From positions 372,001 through 436,000 of the forward strand of contig NZ_UESZ01000001.1 of assembly GCF_900108585.1 (NCBI RefSeq): 64,000 nucleotides of DNA. The letters are read 5' to 3'. The position numbers were made by a program, and so were the translations under genes. This stretch comes from Branchiibius hedensis. GTDB lineage: Bacteria; Actinomycetota; Actinomycetes; Actinomycetales; Dermatophilaceae. Position 1 is the first letter of the stretch. Each line of letters starts with the position of its first letter. Below are positions 17,140 through 25,108 of the stretch, piece by piece. Under the pieces are notes generated by a model. The model searched no databases, had not been told where the DNA came from, and was given only the letters and a program-made list of their open reading frames with translations.

Positions 17140-17705
17140 GCCTTGGCCGCCTTGACGGCGCCGTAGTAGTCAGAAGACTCCGGGCGCCACAACAGGTAGG
17201 TGACGGTGACCGCGATCAGCACCATCACGATGCTGGCTACGAAGGTCAGCAGGTTGAACGAGCCGAGCAGACTGGCGATGGTCAGCAACACGTTCAGGAC
17301 CGTCAGGACCGTTGCGATGATGCGCGCCGCGCTGTTCCCCTTCTTGTTGGTCTGAGCCAGGACGATCCACAGCGCGACCGTGATCGCCCCGCTGACCATG
17401 CTGACCACCCACGCCTGACTGATCGCGTGATCCAGGGCGGTCGCCGACAACGGCTTGGCCTTGGTGTGGTCCTTGGCGTACTCCGCCGCCTGCTTGGCGT
17501 TAGCCGTCACGAAACTGTCGTGGATGCGCGATTTGGAGAAGATCGCGAACAGCAGGTTGATCGCGGACAGCACGGCCCCGGCGTACATCAACGCCACCGC
17601 CTGGCGGATGGATTTCGGCGGTTCACCGACCGCGCTGGTGCTGTTTTCGTACGTCGGCGCAGCGGGCAGCGGTTCGGGTGTCGGGGTGGAGCCGGGATCT
17701 GACAT
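17136..17705 (-). CDS. Hypothetical four-helix membrane protein
   Basis: A 189-residue protein with a proline-rich N-terminus (about 1-35) and four hydrophobic segments (about 38-58, 97-117, 128-150 and 153-172). The loop between helices 1 and 2 is basic and polar. No family recognised beyond a general DUF-type small membrane protein. ATG at 17705 is preferred, as AAGGTG is 5 nt upstream; a GTG two codons earlier is possible. It forms a two-gene unit with the lipoprotein downstream. Confidence 0.7.
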   Translation of the reverse strand: MSDPGSTPTPEPLPAAPTYENSTSAVGEPPKSIRQAVALMYAGAVLSAINLLFAIFSKSRIHDSFVTANAKQAAEYAKDHTKAKPLSATALDHAISQAWVVSMVSGAITVALWIVLAQTNKKGNSAARIIATVLTVLNVLLTIASLLGSFNLLTFVASIVMVLIAVTVTYLLWRPESSDYYGAVKAAKA

Positions 17706-17753
17706 ATCCACACCTTCTCAAACCGGAGCAGCGATGACCCAATCAACGCGCAG

Positions 17754-17765
17754 TACGCTGCGCCG
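17754..17765 (+). promoter_or_regulatory. Putative leaderless promoter of the PHP gene
   Basis: TACGCT at 17754-17759, then 6 nt, then the GTG start at 17766. No ribosome-binding site is visible. Confidence 0.45.
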
Positions 17766-18629
17766 GTGGCCATCGACCCGCACACCCATTCCCGGCACAG
17801 TGACGGCACGATGACCCCGACGGAGATCGTCCAGGCCGCCCAGGAAGCCGCGCTGGACGTCGTCGGTCTGAGCGATCATGACAGTACGGCGGGCTGGGAC
17901 GAAGCGGCTCGCGCCGCTGCTGCGTCGGGCATCGGCTTCCTGCCCGGCGCGGAGATCTCCACCGCCTGGCACGGCATCAGCATCCACCTGCTGGGCTACC
18001 TGCTGGACCCGGCGGACCCGGGGCTGCTCGCGGAGTTCGAGCGCACCCGCCGGGACCGCGACAGCCGCGCGCGGCGGATCGTCGAGCGACTCGCCCCGGA
18101 CACCGGGCTGACCTGGGAGGAGGTCGTCGACCACACGCCACCGGGTGCCACCATCGGCCGACCCCACATCGCCGACGCCTTGGTGGCCCGTGGTGTCGTG
18201 CCCGATCGGTCAGCGGCCTTCGAGGAGTTGCTGCGCACCGGCGGCCGCTACTACGTGTCGCACTACGCCCCGGACCCGGTGGACGCCGTACGACTGGTGA
18301 ACGCCGCCGGGGGAGTCGCCGTCATGGCCCACCCGCTCGCCGCCGCCCGCGGTCGCGTGGTCGATGAGGCGGTGATCGAGCAGATGACCGATGCCGGACT
18401 GGCCGGACTGGAGGTCGACCACCGCGACCACTCACCCCAGCAACGGGCCCACGCGGCCGCGATCGCCGACCGGCTCGGCCTCGTGCCCACCGGATCCAGT
18501 GACTTCCACGGCACCGGCAAGCCCAACCAGTTGGGCGAGAACACCACCAGCCCCGAGGCACTCGCTGCGCTGATCGAGCGGGCGCGCGATCCGGGTGCCC
18601 ACTCGGTGGGTCTGGAGCAGTGGATGTGA
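17766..18629 (+). CDS. PHP-domain phosphoesterase
   Basis: A 287-residue PHP-superfamily protein related to the RNase AM / 3',5'-nucleotide bisphosphate phosphatase group. Metal-binding motifs in order: HTHSRHSDG (about 6-14), LSDHDSTAG (about 37-45), HAD- and H-containing segments with GRPHIADAL (about 137-145), MAHPLA (about 185-190) and SSDFHGTG near 240-247. It would hydrolyse a phosphoester of a nucleotide or short RNA; exact substrate is not clear. The stop overlaps the start of a RecB-like nuclease (GTGA), linking the two. Confidence 0.88.
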   Translation: MAIDPHTHSRHSDGTMTPTEIVQAAQEAALDVVGLSDHDSTAGWDEAARAAAASGIGFLPGAEISTAWHGISIHLLGYLLDPADPGLLAEFERTRRDRDSRARRIVERLAPDTGLTWEEVVDHTPPGATIGRPHIADALVARGVVPDRSAAFEELLRTGGRYYVSHYAPDPVDAVRLVNAAGGVAVMAHPLAAARGRVVDEAVIEQMTDAGLAGLEVDHRDHSPQQRAHAAAIADRLGLVPTGSSDFHGTGKPNQLGENTTSPEALAALIERARDPGAHSVGLEQWM

Positions 18630-19486
18630 CGGCAGAGCAACCCGCCCTGCACCAGCAGTTCGACGACCCGATCTACCGCCGCCCGTACCGGGCCAGCCCG
18701 ACCCGCTTGCTGACCTACCTGGACTGCCCCCGGCGTTACCGCTTCGCGTATCTGGATCGTCCGACCCCGACCAAGGTCCCGCCCCGGGCGCACACCGTCG
18801 TCGGGGTGGTCGTGCACAACGTGCTGCGTGACTTCTGGGACCTGGCCCCGGGTCAACGCACCCCCGACGCGGTCGCGCGATCGTTGGCCGCAGCGTGGAG
18901 TGACGTCGGCTTCCGCGACCCCGCCCACTCGGCGACCTGGCGCTCGCGGATCACGCAGGAGGTCGTGGAGTACCTGCGCGGCATCGACCGGGACATCCAG
19001 CCGCGTGGGGTGGAGCGGTCGGTCAACCTGCCGGTCGGCCGGGCGTTGCTGACGGGTCGCATCGACCGGATCGACGACCGCGGCGGGGAGTTGGTCATCG
19101 TCGACTACAAGACCTCCCGCAAACCGCTCGACGACTCCGCGGCGCGGGTGTCGCTCCCCCTGGCTTTCTACGCCGCCGCCGTCAGCCGCCTGTTCCGCGC
19201 GCGCTGCGTCACGGTTGAGTTGCACCATGTGCCCACGGGCGAGGTCATCGCCCACGAGCACACCGACGAGTCGCTGGATCGCAAGCTGGCAGAAGCGGAT
19301 TCGATCGTCGCCGACCTCATCGACGTAGACCAGTCCTACGAGCAGCAGGGCGCGGCATCGACTGCGTTCCCACCGCGGCCGGGCCCGCTGTGCCGGTGGT
19401 GCGACTTCCGCGAGCATTGTCCCGAGGGGCAGGCGGCCGGGCCCGCTGCGCTGCCCTGGGAGGGTCTGGAACCTACTTCTGCGTGA
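18626..19486 (+). CDS. RecB-family PD-(D/E)XK nuclease, Cas4/AddB-like
   Basis: A 286-residue single-domain nuclease. The catalytic core reads GRIDRIDDRGGELVIVDYKTSRKP (Asp and the DYK motif) at about 145-170, followed by the QLxxY-like LPLAFYAAAV. Four cysteines at the ends (LDCPRRYRF near residue 34, and CRWCDFREHCP near 260-270) fit a [4Fe-4S] cluster as in AddB and Cas4. No helicase domain is present and no cas genes are nearby, so a DNA-repair role is inferred. GTG 18626 (overlap GTGA) is preferred; a GTG two codons upstream is possible. Confidence 0.85.
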   Translation: MTAEQPALHQQFDDPIYRRPYRASPTRLLTYLDCPRRYRFAYLDRPTPTKVPPRAHTVVGVVVHNVLRDFWDLAPGQRTPDAVARSLAAAWSDVGFRDPAHSATWRSRITQEVVEYLRGIDRDIQPRGVERSVNLPVGRALLTGRIDRIDDRGGELVIVDYKTSRKPLDDSAARVSLPLAFYAAAVSRLFRARCVTVELHHVPTGEVIAHEHTDESLDRKLAEADSIVADLIDVDQSYEQQGAASTAFPPRPGPLCRWCDFREHCPEGQAAGPAALPWEGLEPTSA

Positions 19487-19880
19487 CCCCGAGGGTCCAG
19501 GCGATCTCCGAGCGCTGGGCGATCTGCAACTTGCGCAGGATCGATCCGACGTGCGTCTTGACCGTCTTCTCCGAGATGTCCAGATGCTGCGCCAACTGGG
19601 CGTTGGTCAACTGGTCCAGGGCGATGAGTTCGGCGATCTCCAACTCCCGGCCGGTCAGACCCGAGCGCAGATCCGGCAACTGGGTCGGTGCATCGGGTGC
19701 GACGAGCCGCACGATCTCCTCGCTCATCCGGTCGGTGACCTGCAGGCTGTGCGCCAGCGCCTCCGCCGCCTGCGCGGTGCCGACCGCCGCTTGGGCGTCG
19801 GCCAACGAGCGCCGGATGAGCGCCAGGCGCTCACCCACGGCAGCGGCCAGTTCCTCCGGGTCCGCCGCCAGGCCGGTCAT
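19473..19880 (-). CDS. LuxR-type HTH regulator without receiver domain
   Basis: A 135-residue protein. The N-terminal half (about 1-70) is an alanine-rich helical region; the C-terminal half has a LuxR/GerE HTH (LTGRELEIAELIALDQLTNA then DISEKTVKTHVGSILRKLQI). It lacks the phospho-acceptor receiver domain typical of NarL regulators, so the signal is unclear. Its ATG overlaps the helicase stop codon as ATGA. The 3' end overlaps the convergent RecB-like gene by 14 bp. Confidence 0.85.
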   Translation of the reverse strand: MTGLAADPEELAAAVGERLALIRRSLADAQAAVGTAQAAEALAHSLQVTDRMSEEIVRLVAPDAPTQLPDLRSGLTGRELEIAELIALDQLTNAQLAQHLDISEKTVKTHVGSILRKLQIAQRSEIAWTLGVTQK

Positions 19881-21318
19881 GACCGGTCGGGTGACGGCGC
19901 GCCGTCGGAGCTCTTGCGGGTACGACGGCGGCGACGCTGCGATCCGTCACGCTCGGAGCGCTCCGAGCGCTCGCCGCGGTCCGCGCGCTGGCGACCACCC
20001 GACGTACGCCGATCCGAACCTGACCGTGACTCTCGCGCAGGCTTGTCGGAGGTTTTGGGCGCTCCGACCCGGCCCGTGACATCGGTGGGGATGTTGAGCT
20101 GCTCGTAGAGGTGCTCCGAGGAGGAGTAGGTCTCCTCCGGCTCCGGCACGCCGAGGTCGAGGGCCTTGTTGATCAGCCCCCAGCGCGGCATGTCGTCCCA
20201 GTCGATGAAGGTGACCGCGATGCCGGTGTTGCCGGCCCGGCCGGTGCGCCCGACGCGGTGCAGGTAGGTCTTCTCGTCCTCGGGGCACTGGTAGTTGATG
20301 ACGTGCGTGACGTTGTCGACGTCGATGCCGCGGGCCGCGACGTCGGTGGCGACCAGGATGTCGACGGTGCCCTTGCGGAAGGCGTTCATCGAGTGCTCGC
20401 GCGCGCCCTGGCCGAGGTCACCGTGCAACGCAGCGGCATTGAAACCACGCTCGGTCAACTCATCGACGACCTTCGCAGCGGTGCGCTTGGTGCGGGAGAA
20501 GATGATCGTCAGGCCACGGTCACGGGCCTGCAGGATGCGGGCCAGCATCTCGACCTTGTCCATCGCGTGCGCGCGGTAGAAGAACTGCTCGATCGCCTTG
20601 ACGGTGTGCTGGTTGTCGCCGTCCTCGTGCATCGCGCGGATGTGCGTGGGCTGGGTCATGTAGCGCCGGGCCAGCGTGACGACCGCTCCCGGCATGGTGG
20701 CCGAGAAGAGCATCGTCTGGCGGCCGGCCGGGGTCAGGGCCAGCAGTCGCTCGACGTCGGGCAGGAAGCCAAGGTCGAGCATCTCGTCGGCTTCGTCCAG
20801 CACCACGGTGCGGGCGTAACCAAGGTTGAGGTGCTTCTGACCGGCCAGGTCCAGCAAGCGGCCGGGGGTACCGACAACGACCTCGACGCCGGTCTTCAGC
20901 GCATCGATCTGCGGTTCGTAGGCCCGCCCGCCGTAAAGGGTCACGACCCGGATGCCGCGCCGCTTCGCGGCGGTCTCCACATCGCCGGCGACCTGCACTG
21001 CCAGCTCGCGGGTGGGGGCCACGATGAGAGCCTGCGGTGCGCCGGGAGCCGGCAGATCGGCGTACCCCGGATCACCCGGCGCGACCACGCGGTTGAGCAC
21101 GGGGACCCCGAAGCCCAGGGTCTTGCCGGTTCCGGTCTTGGCCTGGCCGATGATGTCGTGCCCGGACAGGGCGACCGGCAGGGTCATGGCCTGAATGGGG
21201 AAGGGGTGCACGATGCCCGCGTCCGCGAGCGCCGCGACGATGTCCGGGTGGACGTCGAAATCGGCGAACGTGAGTTCCTCGGGGCAGAAGCGTTTTCAGT
21301 GGTGGTGTTCTCAGTCAA
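19877..21318 (-). pseudogene. rhlE: DEAD-box RNA helicase (RhlE-like) with 5' frameshift
   Basis: The main frame (stop 19877) codes for a DEAD-box helicase: the Q-motif (HPFPIQ), AKTGTGKT, PTRELA, VLDEADEMLDLGF, SAT, ATDVAARGID and HRVGRTGRAG are all present, with a basic Arg/Ser-rich tail. Upstream of codon GTG 21211 the same frame still encodes family sequence (TFADFDVHPDIVAALADAGI) but has no start codon before a TGA. A TTG start with a GAGGATC site at 21318 opens the other frame (MTENTTTENASAP). One extra G in the GGGG at 21281-21284 would join them into about 480 residues. If no error exists, translation could only start at GTG 21211, losing part of the Q-motif region. Confidence 0.8.
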
Positions 21319-21510
21319 CAGATCCTCGATCGGTGGGGCCGCACGGGCGGCCAGGCAGGGAGCCGATCGGAGGTCTTCGGATGGTCAGCGGGTTTCGCGG
21401 GGGAGATCCTCGCGGGGCGTTGACCTGCAGCGGACTGCAAAAAAACTGGAATGTCTATCGTCTGGGCCGACCGGGCACCGGTTATGACACGTACATGCTA
21501 TCGCGGGTCC

Positions 21511-21522
21511 TAGACTCCTCTC
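21511..21522 (+). promoter_or_regulatory. Putative leaderless promoter of the ferritin-like gene
   Basis: TAGACT at 21511-21516, then 6 nt, then ATG 21523. The 204-bp region 21319-21522 between the divergent helicase and this gene otherwise shows only an A-rich run (AAAAAAA near 21446). Confidence 0.5.
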
Positions 21523-22221
21523 ATGATCGAACACTCCGGCACGGTGACATCCACCGGGACAACGTCGGCTCCGGAGGCGGGCGTGACCAGTTTGCTGGGT
21601 GTCCTCGCGTACGGCGAACTGATGGCTTTCTTCGACGTCGCGCGGGTCGCTGAGATGGCCCCGACCGTTCCGAGCCAGCAGGCTCTCGGGGCGCTCGCCG
21701 CTCGCGAGTACTCCGTCTTCGAGCAACTCTCGGCCCGCTTGCGGGAGCTGGGCGCCGACCCCGCCGAGGCGATGCAACCTTTCCACGAGCCGTTCGACAA
21801 CTGGCACGCCCGGATCACGCCGGCGGACTGGCACGAGGGGCTGATGAAGATCTACGCCGGCTCGGCCATCGCCACCGACTTCTATCGTGAGTTGACCGAC
21901 GTCCTCGACCCCGCGACGGCCGACATGATCCGACGCGCCCTGCCGGACGACGAGCAGGCTGCGATCGCCCGCACCGCGCTGCTGGAGGCGATTGCACAGG
22001 ACGAGCGGCTCGCCGGGCGGCTGGCGCTACTCGGCCGTCGGATGATGGGCGAGGCGCTGTCCCAGGCTCAGCTGGTGGCGTTGATCAACGACGATCTGCT
22101 CGATCTGATCATGGACCGTGGCACCGGCCAGGGCTTCGATCTGGTCGGCTTCCAGCAGTTGCTGACCCGGTTGGGTGAGAAGCACACGCGCCGGATGGCC
22201 GCGCTGGGGCTGGACGCCTGA
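21523..22221 (+). CDS. Ferritin-like fold protein (tRNA hydroxylase-like)
   Basis: A 232-residue mostly helical protein of the ferritin-like/MiaE-related group found beside rhlE in actinobacteria (Rv3210c in M. tuberculosis). Candidate metal ligands are spread over the helices: Glu near 33 (AYGELMAFFD), Glu near 62 (REYSVFEQL), His near 90 (PFHEPFDNWH) and Glu/Asp near 150 (LLEAIAQDE). The reaction is not established. It is probably monocistronic, with a leaderless promoter and its own terminator. Confidence 0.75.
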   Translation: MIEHSGTVTSTGTTSAPEAGVTSLLGVLAYGELMAFFDVARVAEMAPTVPSQQALGALAAREYSVFEQLSARLRELGADPAEAMQPFHEPFDNWHARITPADWHEGLMKIYAGSAIATDFYRELTDVLDPATADMIRRALPDDEQAAIARTALLEAIAQDERLAGRLALLGRRMMGEALSQAQLVALINDDLLDLIMDRGTGQGFDLVGFQQLLTRLGEKHTRRMAALGLDA

Positions 22222-22233
22222 TCGCAAACGTGT

Positions 22234-22264
22234 AGTAGGCCCCGGGCAGTGCCCGGGGCCTACT
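22234..22264. terminator. Bidirectional hairpin terminator
   Basis: A perfect 14-bp inverted repeat (22234-22247 and 22251-22264) with a 3-nt loop separates two convergent genes. It is followed by GTTCTG on the plus strand. Confidence 0.85.
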
Positions 22265-22276
22265 GTTCTGCGCAGA

Positions 22277-22546
22277 TCAGGCTTTGGACCTGCCGCGCAC
22301 CTGTTCGTACACCGGAATCAGGATGATGGCGGCGACCAGGGACAACCCCCACGCAATCCACGGGATCCCGCCGTTGGAGTTCTTGTACGTCGTCAGACCA
22401 AGGATCAGGCCAACGATGAACGACGAGACGATACCGATGAGCACCGTCTCCAGCATGGACAGATTGTTCTCGTCGTGTCGGATGAGTCGGGCGAGAATGC
22501 CCACGACTGCACCGACGATGAGTGATCCGAGGATCGACGCGAGCAT
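22277..22546 (-). CDS. GlsB/YeaQ/YmgE-family stress membrane protein
   Basis: An 89-residue protein with three hydrophobic helices (about 2-20, 32-52 and 60-80) and glycine-zipper spacing (GSLIVGAVVGILAR, FIVGLILGLTTY) typical of the transglycosylase-associated GlsB family. The ATG at 22546 begins the family domain; the frame extends upstream but that part is Ser/Pro/Arg-rich and has no resemblance. It is a small inner-membrane protein linked to stress in other bacteria; its mechanism is unknown. Confidence 0.85.
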   Translation of the reverse strand: MLASILGSLIVGAVVGILARLIRHDENNLSMLETVLIGIVSSFIVGLILGLTTYKNSNGGIPWIAWGLSLVAAIILIPVYEQVRGRSKA

Positions 22547-22667
22547 GACGTGACTCCGATCGGCCGGGTGCGCACCGTTGCGCACCAAGAACCTCCACAG
22601 TGCGGCATACAGGTGGCGTTCAGCAACGGGGCTCGCCGGACGGCGGGCAGTCAGTGCTCCGGTGGGG

Positions 22668-22889
22668 TCAGCCGCCGAATCCGACCCGGCCGCGTGCCTC
22701 GGCGCCGATGTCGACGTACCCGATCTTGGCGCCCGGGATGAGCACGGTGTGGCCGTGCTCATCGGTCAGGCTGAGGGTGGTCGGGCCAGCGATCGCTTCC
22801 TCCACCAGTTGGCGTACTTCAACGCCGGTCAGTTCGGACTCGACAACGACTTCGCGGGCGACGTCCTGGACGCCGATGCGGATCTCCAC
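22668..22889 (-). CDS. DUF3107 small conserved protein
   Basis: A 73-residue actinobacterial protein (TB9.4-like, Rv3208A). It starts VEIRIGVQDVAREVVVESE and ends GYVDIGAEARGRVGFGG. GTG at 22889 is chosen because GAAGGAG is 8 nt upstream and the family begins there. It lies 77 bp downstream of the TetR gene on the same strand, as in M. tuberculosis. Function is not known. Confidence 0.9.
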   Translation of the reverse strand: MEIRIGVQDVAREVVVESELTGVEVRQLVEEAIAGPTTLSLTDEHGHTVLIPGAKIGYVDIGAEARGRVGFGG

Positions 22890-22966
22890 GGGATTGCTCC
22901 TTCGACTCGGGGTGACTGCTGCGGGCACGGCGGGAACCACGCCCCTGGCGACAGCGTGCCACGCAG

Positions 22967-23614
22967 TCAGCCGGCAGTGGCCTCCGACCCAACGGTGTCG
23001 AACTCCTCGCCCACCTTGGGGAAGTCGGCCAGACCCCGCCAGCCCAGTGTCGCCACCAGGGAGACGGCTTCGTCGCGTGGAATGCTGCCGCCGCGTTGTA
23101 CCCAATAACGCGCTACGACCTGGGACATTCCCACCAGCGCCACGCCGAGCAGTTGGGACTGCTCAGCCGACAAGCCCGTGTCCTCGGCGATGACTTCCGC
23201 GATCGCGGCTGAGCACTCGGTGCTGATCCGCTGCACCTGGTGGGCCACGGCGGGTTCGTTGATCAGGTCTGACTCGAAGACCAGCCGGAAGGCCGCGTCC
23301 TGGCGATCGACGAATTCGAAGAACGCCGCGACGGCGGCGGCGAACCGCGTGGGGTTGTCGGTGGTCGAGGCCAGAGCGGCCCGGACCAGCGTGATCACTT
23401 CGTCGGTGTGTTGGTCGATCAGCGCGAGGTAGAGATCCAACTTGCCCGGAAAGTGCTGGTAGAGCACTGGTTTGCTGACCTTGGCCCGCTCGGCGATCTC
23501 GTCCATGGCGGCGGCGTGATAGCCCGATTCGACGAAGACGGCCTGCGCCGCCTCCAGCAACTGCGCCCGACGGGCCGACCTCGGCAACCGTCCGGAACGC
23601 CCCGGCTCCTGCAC
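22967..23614 (-). CDS. TetR/AcrR-family transcriptional regulator
   Basis: A 215-residue regulator. The HTH lies at about 13-60 (AQLLEAAQAVFVESGYHAAA, then KVSKPVLYQHFPGKLDLYLA), followed by the helical ligand-binding domain. The C-terminus contains LGVALVGMSQVVARYWVQRG, similar to Rv3208. GTG 23614 is chosen because TAGGAG is 7 nt upstream; longer in-frame starts run into the moeZ promoter. It is divergent from moeZ with an 84-bp gap that contains loosely inverted CGGTCGG/CCGGCCG blocks, a possible binding site. Confidence 0.85.
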   Translation of the reverse strand: MQEPGRSGRLPRSARRAQLLEAAQAVFVESGYHAAAMDEIAERAKVSKPVLYQHFPGKLDLYLALIDQHTDEVITLVRAALASTTDNPTRFAAAVAAFFEFVDRQDAAFRLVFESDLINEPAVAHQVQRISTECSAAIAEVIAEDTGLSAEQSQLLGVALVGMSQVVARYWVQRGGSIPRDEAVSLVATLGWRGLADFPKVGEEFDTVGSEATAG

Positions 23615-23685
23615 TCTGACTCCTAGCGATCGGTCGGGGTCCACTCCGGAGAGACCGGCCGACCCTGGTGACATCCCTGCGATCC

Positions 23686-23698
23686 TATGCTGACAGGT
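23686..23698 (+). promoter_or_regulatory. Putative leaderless promoter of moeZ
   Basis: TATGCT at 23686-23691, then 7 nt, then GTG 23699. This hexamer contains the alternative ATG 23687, which argues that GTG 23699 is the true start. Confidence 0.5.
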
Positions 23699-24772
23699 GT
23701 GATCCACGTCGCGCCGGACCGTGCACGGTATGCCCGCCAACTGCGCCTGCCCGGTGTGGGAGTGGCCGGCCAGGATCGGCTCGGCGCCGCCCGGGTCGCG
23801 GTGGTGGGGGCCGGCGGCCTGGGTTCACCGGTGCTGAGCTACCTCGCAGCCGGTGGTGTCGGGCAGTTGACGGTGATCGACCCCGATGTGGTCGAGCTCA
23901 GCAATCTGCATCGGCAGTTGGTGCACGACGAGTCCTCGGTGGGGTTGGCCAAGACCGAGTCGGCCGCTGCGGCCCTCCTGGCGTTGAACTCCGCGGCCAC
24001 CGTGCGCACGCACTCGGTGGCCATCGATCCGCAGAACGCTCGCGACCTGCTCGCCGGTCACGATGTGGTCGTCGACGCCAGTGATTCCTTCGACGCGCGC
24101 TACGCGACCAACGACGCCGCCGTCGCGCTCGGCATCCCGATGATCTGGGCGGCGATCGACCGGTTCGCCGGGCAGGTCGGTGTCTTCTGGGCCGGCCGTG
24201 GCCCGTGCTACCGCTGCATCTTCCCGGCCGCTCCCGCACCAGGGACGGTGGCGACGTGCGCCGAGGCCGGGGTGCTCGGCGCGCTGCCCGGCGTGGTGGG
24301 TTCGGTGCAGGCGTTGGAAACGCTGAAGATCCTGTTGGGTATCGGGCAGCCGCTGCTGGGTCGCGTGCAGTGTTATGACGCGCTGCGGGCCGACTGGTCG
24401 GCGCTGCCGGTGCGGCGAGACCCGTCCTGCCCGGTCTGTGGCGACGTCCCGGACGTGCCGTGGAGCCCCAGCGTGGACGACGAGGTGCCGTTGGCGAGCC
24501 TGGCCGAGTTGGCCGATCACGACGGGGTCCTGCTGGATGTGCGCACCGACGAGGAGTACGCCGCGGGGCACCTGCCGTCGTCGGTGCACCTGCCGCTGGA
24601 CTCGTTGTTGGCCGATGGTGTGCCTGCCGAGCTGACGACCACTCAGCCGTGGATCGTCTACTGCCAGGGCGGCACCCGGTCAGCGATCGGCGTACGTGCG
24701 CTGGCGGATCTGGGGATCCCCGCCCGCTCGCTCGAGGGTGGGTACGCCGCGTGGCTGGCGGCCCATGGCTGA
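23699..24772 (+). CDS. moeZ: MoeB/MoeZ adenylyltransferase-sulfurtransferase
   Basis: A 357-residue two-domain protein. The E1-like ThiF domain (about 1-245) has the nucleotide loop GAGGLGSPVLSYL at about 38-50, SNLHRQ and a CXXC pair (CYRC near 177, CPVC near 247) for zinc. The catalytic cysteine region TCAEAGVLG follows. A rhodanese domain ends the protein (about 262-357) with persulfide cysteine in YCQGGTRS. It adenylates and thiolates ubiquitin-like sulfur carriers such as MoaD, ThiS or CysO. It is divergent from the TetR gene and overlaps the alkyltransferase-like gene by 8 bp. Confidence 0.9.
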   Translation: MIHVAPDRARYARQLRLPGVGVAGQDRLGAARVAVVGAGGLGSPVLSYLAAGGVGQLTVIDPDVVELSNLHRQLVHDESSVGLAKTESAAAALLALNSAATVRTHSVAIDPQNARDLLAGHDVVVDASDSFDARYATNDAAVALGIPMIWAAIDRFAGQVGVFWAGRGPCYRCIFPAAPAPGTVATCAEAGVLGALPGVVGSVQALETLKILLGIGQPLLGRVQCYDALRADWSALPVRRDPSCPVCGDVPDVPWSPSVDDEVPLASLAELADHDGVLLDVRTDEEYAAGHLPSSVHLPLDSLLADGVPAELTTTQPWIVYCQGGTRSAIGVRALADLGIPARSLEGGYAAWLAAHG

Positions 24773-25067
24773 CCCCCTGCCGCCGGTGGTGGAGGCCGTG
24801 CTCGACGTTGTCGAGGCCATCCCGCCGGGTCGGGTGATGAGTTACGGACAGATCGGTGCGCTGGTGGGCGTGGGACCGCGACGGGTGGGCAACGTGATGT
24901 CGACGTACGGCGCGCTGATGCCTTGGTGGCGCGTCGTCCGGGCCGATGGGCGGCCGGCAGCGGGGCACGAAGAACGCGCGCTGGAACACTTCGCATCGGA
25001 GCGAACCGCGTTGGTGGCCGGTGGTTTTCGGGTCGACATGTCGCGTGCGCGGCACTGCCCGACGTAG
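24765..25067 (+). CDS. Alkyltransferase-like (ATL) protein, MGMT family
   Basis: A 100-residue protein equal to the DNA-binding domain of O6-alkylguanine-DNA alkyltransferase. The helix-turn-helix segment VMSYGQIGALVGVGPRRVGN and the arginine finger region are present. At the active site the family PCHRV motif reads PWWRV, with Trp replacing the catalytic Cys. This is the hallmark of ATL proteins, which bind alkylated bases and recruit nucleotide excision repair. It is cotranscribed with moeZ and lies just before adnA, as in M. tuberculosis (Rv3204). Confidence 0.9.
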   Translation: MADPLPPVVEAVLDVVEAIPPGRVMSYGQIGALVGVGPRRVGNVMSTYGALMPWWRVVRADGRPAAGHEERALEHFASERTALVAGGFRVDMSRARHCPT

Positions 25068-25108
25068 ATTCAGCCGAGGTTGTCAGTGGGGGATGGTGGG
25101 ATGAACCG

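Noticed and set aside
18620-19486. Cas4-like nuclease as a hint of a CRISPR system
   Set aside because: No repeat arrays and no other cas genes are present in the window; RecB-like single-domain nucleases with iron-sulfur cysteines are common in actinobacterial repair.
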